Shown piece after piece: positions 1 through 7,300 of a DNA stretch of 12,050 nt. The stretch covers positions 1 to 12,050 of the forward strand of contig JAAVXQ010000114.1 of NCBI GenBank assembly GCA_022790685.1. The letters are read 5' to 3'. Origin of the DNA: Clostridia bacterium. Its GTDB lineage: Bacteria > Bacillota > Clostridia > TANB77 > CAG-508. The first letter of the stretch is position 1; each line of letters begins with the position of its first letter. The position numbers and the translations under genes are program-made. The notes beneath the pieces were generated by a model. It made no database searches and was not told the origin of the DNA. It saw only the letters and a list, made by a program, of their open reading frames with translations.

Positions 1-24
1 ATAAAATGTTATAGGTGAGATATT

Positions 25-729
25 ATGATTATATTAAAAAAAGAAAAAATATTATTTTATATTTCTATTATAACTTTATCTATATTCTTCTATTCATTAA
101 AAAGCCCCTCTTCTATAACAAAAGAAGCATCATCTACCCCTATATCAAATCATATAGTTATTATAGATGCTGGGCATGGATTACCTGATGGTGGTGCCAC
201 AGATGCACAAAATAACTTTGAATCTACTCTTAATCTAGAAGTTGCTTTAAAACTTCAAAAAATTTTAGAAGCTTCTAATTGTACTGTTATACTTACTAGA
301 TCTGATGAAAATGGAATTTATGAAGAAAATGCGTCTACTATTAGACAGAAAAAAGTATCTGATATGAAAAACCGAGTAAATATAGCTAATACTTCAAATG
401 CAGAAGCTTTTATATCAATACATATGAATAAAAGTACAGATAATTCTTCTGGGTGGCAAACTTTTTATAAAAAAGATTGCGACACAAGTAAAGAACTAGC
501 AAATTTTATACAACAAAATATAAATTATTCTATGTTAAAAGAAAATAAACGTTCTATAAAGCCTATTGATAACATTTATCTAGCAAAAAATCTTTCTATT
601 CCTTTTGTTCTTGTTGAATGTGGTTTCTTATCTAATTCAGAAGAAGCAATTAATCTTCAAAATGATGAATACCAAGAAAAGCTAGCATGGGGAATTTACA
701 CTGGTATTATGGACTATTTTAATAAATAA
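25..729 (+). CDS. cwlD: Membrane-anchored N-acetylmuramoyl-L-alanine amidase, CwlD-like
   Basis: A 234-residue zinc amidase of the Amidase_3 family, which cuts the bond between N-acetylmuramic acid and L-alanine in peptidoglycan. Residues 10-24 form one hydrophobic segment with no clear cleavage site, so the enzyme is probably anchored with its domain outside the membrane. The catalytic domain spans about 43-232. Zinc ligands appear as His51 in DAGHG, Glu66 in NFEST and His133 in SIHMN. The catalytic Glu198 lies in VECGFLSN. The stretch GWQTFY (143-148) and the domain length resemble CwlD, which prepares muramic-delta-lactam in the spore cortex. That role is inferred from the family; a vegetative amidase is the alternative. 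The start is supported by AGGTGA at 13-18. The upstream region lies outside the window, so its promoter and operon are unknown. No terminator follows it directly. Confidence 0.88.
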   Translation: MIILKKEKILFYISIITLSIFFYSLKSPSSITKEASSTPISNHIVIIDAGHGLPDGGATDAQNNFESTLNLEVALKLQKILEASNCTVILTRSDENGIYEENASTIRQKKVSDMKNRVNIANTSNAEAFISIHMNKSTDNSSGWQTFYKKDCDTSKELANFIQQNINYSMLKENKRSIKPIDNIYLAKNLSIPFVLVECGFLSNSEEAINLQNDEYQEKLAWGIYTGIMDYFNK

Positions 730-757
730 TCTTTTTACCTTTTTCTTCTATAACTTC

Positions 758-786
758 TTGAGCTTAGTATATATTTATGATATTAT
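758..786 (+). promoter_or_regulatory. Candidate sigma-A promoter for the 69-residue gene
   Basis: TTGAGC at 758-763 and TATTAT at 781-786 are separated by exactly 17 bp. They match the vegetative consensus at 4/6 and 5/6 positions. Transcription would start near 793, giving a leader of about 16 nt with AGGAGGA at 798-804. The background is AT-rich, so chance matches are possible. Confidence 0.5.
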
Positions 787-808
787 ATATCTGTTTTAGG
801 AGGATTAT

Positions 809-1018
809 ATGACTGATGATATTAATTATCTTGAAGAAGTAAATCGTAAAATAGGTTATGCTAGTATTTTATCAAAAATACCAGAGTCTAATCATAAACT
901 AGCAATTGAATTACTTAATAAAAGAGATGTAATTAAAGAAAAAAATAATATATTTGCTTACTGGCAATTAAAAAATATTGATAAAAAAATTGATAAACTA
1001 AAAATGCAAAATAAATAG
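809..1018 (+). CDS. Small hypothetical protein, 69 residues, charged and helical
   Basis: I do not recognise this family. The reading frame is supported by an excellent ribosome-binding site (AGGAGGA at 798-804, four bases before the ATG), a candidate promoter just upstream, and a terminator that overlaps its stop codon. The product is small, soluble and rich in Lys, Asn, Ile and Leu, with no signal peptide, membrane segment or cysteine. The second half (about residues 38-66) is highly charged, with leucines and isoleucines spaced as in an amphipathic helix or short coiled coil. A role in protein binding is possible but cannot be shown from the sequence. It sits between cwlD and the convergent pyrB, and shares no obvious function with either. 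Confidence 0.72.
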   Translation: MTDDINYLEEVNRKIGYASILSKIPESNHKLAIELLNKRDVIKEKNNIFAYWQLKNIDKKIDKLKMQNK

Positions 1019-1050
1019 CTTATGAAAAATTAATTCATAAGCTATTTTAT
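1016..1050. terminator. Bidirectional intrinsic terminator between the 69-residue gene and pyrB
   Basis: A perfect 11-bp inverted repeat has arms 1016-1026 (TAGCTTATGAA) and 1034-1044 (TTCATAAGCTA) with a 7-nt loop. The plus strand continues as TTTTATTATT, and the minus strand as TTTATTTT. It can therefore end both convergent transcripts. The left arm begins with the stop codon of the small gene. Confidence 0.85.
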
Positions 1051-1054
1051 TATT

Positions 1055-1954
1055 CTATTTAGCTAAGATATCAGCAAGTAAAGCCATTCTTACCCACATT
1101 CCATTTTCAGCTTGTTTAAAATATTTTGCTCTTGGATCATCATCAATATCCTCTGAAATTTCCTCATTTCTTGGTAATGGGTGCATTACTATAGTATCTT
1201 TTGAAAATTTATCTAATATTTCTTTATTAATTATGTATTCTTCTTTTCCAAAATCTCCTTCAAATCTTTCAGATTGAATTCTTGTATGATATAGAACATC
1301 TACATCCTTTGGCATATCTTCAAATGATGTACATTTTGTAAATTTAATATTATGTTCATTCATAAATTCGATATATTCATCTTGAAGTTCAAATTCTTTT
1401 TTACTTAATGCATATACTTCTACATTTTTATATAGTGATAGAATTTCTATTAATGAATGAACTGTTCTTCCATATTTAAGATCACCTAATATTCCAACTT
1501 TTACTCCATCTAAATTTCCTCTCTTTTCTCTTATTGTATATATATCTAATAAGCTTTGAGTTGGATGTTCAGCTTTTCCACTACCCGCATTTATTATTGG
1601 AACTTTTGATACTTTTGCAGCAGCTTTTGAGGAATCATCTCTTGAATGTCTCATTATTATCGCATCTGCATATCCCTCTAAAACTCTTATTGTATCTTCT
1701 ATAGTCTCTCCTTTTTTAGCTGAAGAATTTTCTTTACCATTTTCTGTTACTATCATTTTACCACCTAATCTCTGAATTGCTGCTTCAAATGACATTCTTG
1801 TTCTAGTACTTGGTTCAAAAAACATTACTGCTATTAATTTATTTTTTAATGTCTCAGTATATTTTTCTGGATTTAATTTCATTTTATCTGCTAAGTCAAA
1901 TATCTCCTCTAAATTTTCTTTTGTAAATTGATTACAACTGATTAAGTTTTCCAT
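1055..1954 (-). CDS. pyrB: Aspartate carbamoyltransferase catalytic subunit
   Basis: A 299-residue cytoplasmic enzyme that joins carbamoyl phosphate and aspartate to make N-carbamoyl-aspartate, the committed step of pyrimidine synthesis. The carbamoyl-phosphate loop FEPSTRTR is at 46-53. Other family residues are the SSAKKGE loop (78-84, Lys80/81), Arg102 in MRHS, His130 in EHPTQS, Arg163 in YGRT, Arg225 and Gln227 in HTRIQSER, and HPLPR at 258-262. The HPTQSLLD and HTRIQ motifs favour aspartate over ornithine carbamoyltransferase. The length is normal for PyrB. AAAAGGAG at 1961-1968 supports the start. No pyrI or other pyr gene is adjacent, and the 57-bp upstream gap has no PyrR-type attenuator or convincing promoter. 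Expression may depend on readthrough of the GGDEF-gene terminator or on a weak promoter I could not identify. Confidence 0.95.
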   Translation of the reverse strand: MENLISCNQFTKENLEEIFDLADKMKLNPEKYTETLKNKLIAVMFFEPSTRTRMSFEAAIQRLGGKMIVTENGKENSSAKKGETIEDTIRVLEGYADAIIMRHSRDDSSKAAAKVSKVPIINAGSGKAEHPTQSLLDIYTIREKRGNLDGVKVGILGDLKYGRTVHSLIEILSLYKNVEVYALSKKEFELQDEYIEFMNEHNIKFTKCTSFEDMPKDVDVLYHTRIQSERFEGDFGKEEYIINKEILDKFSKDTIVMHPLPRNEEISEDIDDDPRAKYFKQAENGMWVRMALLADILAK

Positions 1955-1990
1955 TTTTTTCTCCTTTTCTTTTTATTGTTTTATATTTAC

Positions 1991-2021
1991 AAAAAGAAAT
2001 TTTAGGTTTCCCTAAAATTTC
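1991..2021 (-). terminator. Intrinsic terminator of the receiver-GGDEF gene
   Basis: A perfect 11-bp stem (arms 1996-2006 and 2011-2021) encloses a four-base loop that reads GAAA on the minus strand, a stable GNRA-type tetraloop. Five Ts follow on the minus strand (1991-1995). The stem overlaps the last codons and the TAG stop of the GGDEF gene, and separates it from pyrB. Confidence 0.85.
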
Positions 2022-2938
2022 CTTCTATTTATAACATATGTACTTCCCATTATTGTTTTAGCACGATGCTTTACTTGCGCACCAATTTCACCTATTTCTA
2101 GTGTTGATTTATAAGTCTCTGAATCTACTTCTACTACTGCAATTGAAATAGTTGTTAAAGGGAATTGTTCTATTATTCCCTTTCTATTTGCCACTTCAAC
2201 TACTCCTCTTTCAACATCTATATCATTATAAAAGCCTTTAGCCCCTTCATCAAATTCTATTATCATTTGCTGACAAACTTTATCATAATCTGTTGGACTT
2301 ACAATTGCAACAAAGTCATCTCCACCAATATGACCAACAAAGTTATCACTATCTTCTATTTGGTGTATATTTTTTGATAATATTCTTGCTGTAAATTTTA
2401 TGATTTCATCTCCATTAGCAAATCCATATACATCATTATAAGCCTTAAAATTATCTAAATCTACATATAACATAGCAAATCTTTCATTATTAAGTAATCT
2501 TTTTTTCATTTCCGCCTGAATTTGAACATTACCTGGAAGTCCTGTAAGTGGACTCATAATTCTATTTTTATATAATAATGATATAAGATTTTTTACTGTA
2601 TAATATAAATATTCATCATCAATTGGCTTTTTTATAAAATATTCTATATCAGTTTTTAAAACTTCTACTCTATGATTTCTATCTTTATTTGAACTAATAA
2701 CAATTATAGGAGTTATATTATTATCTTCGTTTTGTCTTACTTGATTGCAAAGATCTACAACTGAAACATCTATTGCATCTTCATCTACTATTATTAAAGA
2801 AGGAATATTTCTTAACGCTACATTTAGTTCATTTGTATTAACAGATTTAAAGTTATATTCATTTTCATTAATAAATATTTCTTTTAATTTTGATATTAAT
2901 TCATTATCATTATCAATTATATATATTTCTTGAATCAT
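2012..2938 (-). CDS. Response-regulator receiver domain fused to GGDEF domain, probable diguanylate cyclase
   Basis: A 308-residue soluble protein. Residues 1-122 form a CheY-like receiver with acidic pair Asp9/Asp11, phospho-acceptor Asp52 (IIVDED), Ser82 and Lys104 in FIKKP. Residues about 128-305 form a GGDEF domain that would make cyclic di-GMP from two GTP. Metal ligand Asp160 (VDLDNF), guanine contacts Asn168 and Asp177, and the signature GGDDF at 205-209 are all visible. The fourth signature position is Asp instead of Glu, and the residue before the signature is His-Ile (GHIGGDDF) rather than Arg-Tyr. No RxxD inhibitory site precedes the signature, so classic product feedback is not expected. 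Activity is likely but not certain. An AGGAG site at 2945-2949 supports the start. The gene lies 22 bp downstream of the Ig-repeat gene, so they are probably co-transcribed. No cognate histidine kinase is nearby. Confidence 0.87.
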   Translation of the reverse strand: MIQEIYIIDNDNELISKLKEIFINENEYNFKSVNTNELNVALRNIPSLIIVDEDAIDVSVVDLCNQVRQNEDNNITPIIVISSNKDRNHRVEVLKTDIEYFIKKPIDDEYLYYTVKNLISLLYKNRIMSPLTGLPGNVQIQAEMKKRLLNNERFAMLYVDLDNFKAYNDVYGFANGDEIIKFTARILSKNIHQIEDSDNFVGHIGGDDFVAIVSPTDYDKVCQQMIIEFDEGAKGFYNDIDVERGVVEVANRKGIIEQFPLTTISIAVVEVDSETYKSTLEIGEIGAQVKHRAKTIMGSTYVINRRKF

Positions 2939-2960
2939 AAAATACTCCTATTTTATTTTA

Positions 2961-4190
2961 TTATGGTGCATAATTATATTCCTGATCTAATACACCTTCT
3001 GAGTCATCTGTTCCTACTGTTGTTACAACTATTCTATTTTCTCCTTCATTAAGTTCTAAATCAAAGCTTGCTTGTGGTGGATTCTCTGTTCCTATATCTA
3101 TAACATATTCTTGTTCATTAAATAGTAATCCCACACTCTTAAGTCCTGCTTCATATTCTACTCTAACACTTACAAATTTTCCATCTTCTGATTGTATCAT
3201 TGATATCTTTGGCTCATTTCTATTAGCATTTGGATCTGGCATAGGCTCTGGTGTATAAGTGAAGGTTGCTTCTTTTGAGGCTGGTATATTTTCTGTACTT
3301 ATTGCATTTACTTTTATATTATTTTCACCTTCTGATAATGGTATTGGAAATTCAGCATTTACTGGATTACCTTCTCCTATATCTACTTGTATTGGTTCAC
3401 TACCATTAATTTCTACTGTTATCGATTTTAATCCTTGCTCATGAGTTACTTTTATATCTACTTGTGCTCCATCTTCTGAAACCACAGCTACTATCTCTGG
3501 CTGTGTTACTCCTGTGAATGCTTTAGTTTCTGTTGCTGTATTATTACTACTATCTACTGCAACTATCGTTAAATCATTCTTTCCTTTCATAACTTCAATT
3601 TCTACTGTTATCTCTTTCGGATTATCTTCAGATGGCTCAACTTTTTGTTCTTCTTCACTATTCCATCTATATGTCAAAAAGTCTAAACTTGTCTCATCTG
3701 TTGCTGTTACTTTTAATTTATTACCATCTGGTTTAATTTCTATTACTGGCGTGATTATATCAACTCCAGACTCTGATTTAAATGTATTTTCATATGTAGT
3801 TTCAACACCATTGATATCAACTACTTTTATATGTAACACATTTTCTCCAGCTGGCATTGGAACATTTAATTCCATAGTAGATTTTCCTGTTCCTTTTTCT
3901 GTCTTTTCTGAACTTGTATTCCATCTATATATTAGTCTTTCTATTGATTTATCGTGAGTAACCCTAATGTTAACTTCTGAATCTTGTTTTGTTACTACAA
4001 TCTCTGCTTTTGTCTCTTCGGCTTTTTTACTCTTTTCATCATTCGAATTTTTTATTTTTCCATATATTCCAACACCGCATAAAGCTAATGCAAATATAAT
4101 TATCAATATTGCAAAAACTCTAACTATCTTATCTGAATTTGATGAACCTCCTGAGTTCTGCCCTGAATTGTAATCTAAAATTTGGTTCAT
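2961..4190 (-). CDS. Single-pass membrane protein with four extracellular Ig-like repeats
   Basis: A 409-residue protein with a short Gly/Ser/Asn-rich N-terminus (1-20), one transmembrane helix at about 22-45, a charged linker (46-60) and four Ig-like beta-sandwich repeats at about 62-138, 147-226, 230-313 and 326-408. The repeats share a pattern: a pair of valine-rich strands, a central segment, and a late 'GEN-x-(hydrophobic)-x-(hydrophobic)' strand (GENVLHIKV, GKNDLTIVAV, GENNIKVNA, GENRIVVTT). The helix has no cleavage site, so the repeats should stay tethered outside the cell. There is no catalytic motif or sortase signal. The protein could act as an adhesion, scaffold or sensing module; the specific role is unknown. 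The start is supported by AGAGGTGG upstream and a strong promoter. It is the first gene of a likely two-gene operon with the receiver-GGDEF gene. Confidence 0.78.
   Translation of the reverse strand: MNQILDYNSGQNSGGSSNSDKIVRVFAILIIIFALALCGVGIYGKIKNSNDEKSKKAEETKAEIVVTKQDSEVNIRVTHDKSIERLIYRWNTSSEKTEKGTGKSTMELNVPMPAGENVLHIKVVDINGVETTYENTFKSESGVDIITPVIEIKPDGNKLKVTATDETSLDFLTYRWNSEEEQKVEPSEDNPKEITVEIEVMKGKNDLTIVAVDSSNNTATETKAFTGVTQPEIVAVVSEDGAQVDIKVTHEQGLKSITVEINGSEPIQVDIGEGNPVNAEFPIPLSEGENNIKVNAISTENIPASKEATFTYTPEPMPDPNANRNEPKISMIQSEDGKFVSVRVEYEAGLKSVGLLFNEQEYVIDIGTENPPQASFDLELNEGENRIVVTTVGTDDSEGVLDQEYNYAP
2967..4007 (-). repeat. Four degenerate tandem repeats coding Ig-like domains
   Basis: Four protein-level repeats of roughly 77-84 residues with 4-12 residue linkers cover nearly all of the extracellular part. 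Repeats 1 and 2 share IYRWN/TYRWN. Repeats 3 and 4 share EGL/AGLKS and IDIG/VDIG with a following Asn-Pro. This suggests two pairwise duplications. Identity at DNA level is low, so the duplication is old. Confidence 0.65.
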
Positions 4191-4222
4191 TTTACCACCT
4201 CTATTACTTTACTTCACCAAAA

Positions 4223-4251
4223 ATTATAACATATAGCAAATTTATTGTAAA
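4223..4251 (-). promoter_or_regulatory. Strong vegetative promoter for the Ig-repeat/GGDEF operon
   Basis: On the minus strand, TTTACA (4246-4251) and a perfect TATAAT (4223-4228) are 17 bp apart. A TGn extension (TGTTATAAT) directly precedes the -10. The expected start is near 4216, leaving a leader of about 26 nt. There is no room for a riboswitch. Confidence 0.78.
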
Positions 4252-4262
4252 GGTAAAATATA

Positions 4263-4299
4263 CCCAAAAATAGACCATTTTTTTAAAAATGGTCTATTT
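4263..4299 (-). terminator. Intrinsic terminator of the adhesin gene
   Basis: A long inverted repeat has arms 4268-4282 and 4285-4299; its G+C-containing core is TAGACC/GGTCTA. On the minus strand the right part ends in TATTTTT. It lies nine bases past the adhesin stop codon and separates that gene from the next promoter. Confidence 0.82.
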
Positions 4300-4307
4300 C
4301 TTTATGT

Positions 4308-7300
4308 TTATAAAACATATTTTTTTATTAAAACTATTCCTACTGCAAGTATTCCTAAAACTGTCATTGGAAGTATTACATATACTGGTTCACTTCCTGT
4401 TGAAACAGATAGTACTACAGGTGCTGTATCTATATCATCTTCTGTCATTACTTTATTATTTGGTGTTGAATCTATATCTGGTGAATTGCTATCATTTTTA
4501 TCTTGAGATATTTCAGCAATATTTACTTTTTCACCCATATTATTTTCAGCATTTGTCCATTTTAAAGTAATTTGTGTACTTGCTGTTTTTCCTGGCTCTA
4601 ATAATGTATCTTTTAAAGCTTCTGTTGTAACTACTTTATCAGATTCTTTAGTCCAGTGTTTATTATCCTCTGGAATGAATTCTAATCCATCTGGTATATA
4701 ATCTTTAAGTTGAGTTGCATATCCAGCTATTTCACCTTCGTTTTTAACTGTAATGTTATAAACAAATTTTACTGTTGTTGAAGCAATTTTCTTTCTGTGA
4801 ATTTCTATTTTTAATAATTGATTTGGTGTTGCTACTACTTCTCTTGTCTTTCCATCTTCAACAATTATTGCTTTTACTAAATCTTTTTGAAGACTTAAGT
4901 CAAAGTATTTTACATATACTTTTTCTCTGTCTATATCGTCTTCACCATCTTTATTGTTTCCTGGTACTGAGTCTTTATCATCTACAGGATTTCCGTCTTT
5001 ATCTGTGTCATCTGAAATCTCTGCTGTATTTATTATTTCTCTTTTTGATTTATCTTTTCCTATATCAGCTTCATTTACTTTAAATACAATTTGTAAATCT
5101 CTATAATCAGGGTTTGTATTTGATATATCACCTTTTCCATCAAATGCTTTTAATAAGCAATCTTCTTTTCTTAATTCTGATTTTTCTTTTGATAAGTAAT
5201 CAGTTCTTACTGTTTTAGCTTTTGATAGGTCAGATGTTTCTTTTCCATTTTCATCATATAGTTTCCATCCATATTTTTTATTTGTATCATTATCTGTTAT
5301 GAATGTTAAACCTTTTGGCAAGTCATCTAAAACTTCTTTTGCATAACCTGGAACATCACCTTCATTATATACTCTTATGGTATATGTTATTACATCATTA
5401 TTAGCAACTGGTAAGCTTTCAGTTGAATGATTAAATCTTAAAGTTCCATCTTCATTTTTTGTAATTGTTGGTATTCTATCTTTTATTTCATTATTGTTTA
5501 ATCTTGTTATAAATTTTTGTAAGCTTAAGTCAAATTCTTGTAATCTAACTTTTTCTTCATCTATATCGTCTTCATCTTTTTTATTATTTCCTGGCACTGA
5601 ATCTACATCATCTACAGGATTTCCATCTTTATCTGTATCATCTGTAATTTCTGCAACATTTATAATATCATTTTTATTTGAAGCCTCTGTTTCAACTTTA
5701 AGCACAAGAACAACATCTCTATAGTCTGGATTTGTAGCTGTTATTCCTTTATTTGTATCAAATGCTTTTATCAAGCAATTTTCATTTCTGGCTTCTGATT
5801 TTTCTTTTGATAAATAATCAGTTTTTACAGAAACAGCTTGTTTTAAATCAGATGTTTCTTTTCCATTTTTGTCATATAATTTCCATCCATATTGTTTGTT
5901 TATATCATTGTCTGCTACAAATGTTAGACCGTCTGGTAAATTATCGGCAACTTCTGCTGCATATCCATCAGCTTCACCTTCATTATATACTCTTATGGTA
6001 TATGTTACTAAGTCTCCATTTGCAACAGGAAGACTTGTATCTTTATGTTCATATGATATTTTTCCATCTTGAATAGAAACTTTTGGAACTCTATCTGTTA
6101 TATTATTATCATTTAATCTAGTTATGAATTTTTGTAAAGCTAAGTCAAATTTCTTTGGAGCTTCTGGTACTAATAATTCATAATCATTATCATCTTGTTC
6201 TTTATCATCTCCAGGATAATTATCTGGATCTACTGTATCTGGTGTAGAATCGATGTCTTTAACATCTTCTCTATTTTCGTTTGAATTTTTTGTAATTTCA
6301 GCTACATTTCTTAAGCTATTTCCTTGTGGTATGTCATCTAATACTATACAAGCCACTTGAATATCTTTATAGTCTAATTTTGTTCCATTTACTTTATCAA
6401 ACTCTTTTATTAAGTTTTCTGTATCTGTATTTGAAGATTTTAATTTTGTTGATAATAATTTTACTTTTCCAGTTACAACAGTAACTTCATCTAAATTGTC
6501 TATTTCTGAAAAATCTTCTATTTTTAAATTATCTTTTCCATTTGGAATTTGACTTAATTTCTTTGATTCAGACATTTCTGAAATTGACCAATAGTTGTCT
6601 ATATTTACTGTATGATTTACTAAAAATCCTAATCCTTCTGGTAAGTAGTCTGCAACTTCTTCTGCATATCCAGCAATTTCTCCTTCATTATATACTCTTA
6701 TTGTGTATATAATAACATCACCTTTTTTTACTACTAATGGTGTTTTTACTGTTTTATAATTTGCATTTGTTTTTGTTCCATTTTTTAATGGTGTTACATC
6801 TACCACTGGTGTTCTATCAACTGTTGGTGCCTTTCCATTAGCTTTTGTTATAAATTTTTGTAAGCTTAAATCGAATCCACCTTTTACTTTTACTTTTTCA
6901 AAGTCATCATCATCTTCTATCCCTTTATAATACTCATCTTTTGTTAAATCAGTATCATTATTTTTATCTCCTGAAAAAGTTTCTGTATCTATTTTTTCTA
7001 TTTCAATATTTCCTGGTATAGAATCTCTATCATCAATATTATCTTCTAATATTTCAGCAATGTTAGTTAATACTTTTCCTGCATCTACATTTTCTGAAAT
7101 TTTACATTCTATTCTTAACTCTTTACTATCTAATGTATCTGAGTTTTTATCAAAGGCTTTTAACATTTGGTTTTCAAGATAATTAGTTGTTGCTACTCTA
7201 TCATCTTCAGATACTGTCCATCCATAATTTTGATTTATTTCACTATCTTCTACTATTTCTAATCCTTCTGGTAAATAATCGACAACTGTTGTTAGACTAG

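Noticed and set aside
1055..1954. Ornithine carbamoyltransferase
   Set aside because: The HPTQSLLD, HTRIQSER and KKGET motifs match aspartate carbamoyltransferase, and no ornithine-specific motif is present.
2165..4173. Plus-strand open frames opposite the GGDEF and Ig-repeat genes
   Set aside because: They lie antisense to clear genes, with Ser/Thr/Phe/Ile-rich sequence and no upstream ribosome site.
4359..4373. LPMTV in the adhesin C-terminus as a sortase motif
   Set aside because: It lies inside the hydrophobic segment, with too few hydrophobic residues left before the basic tail. SVSTG fits the expected layout better.
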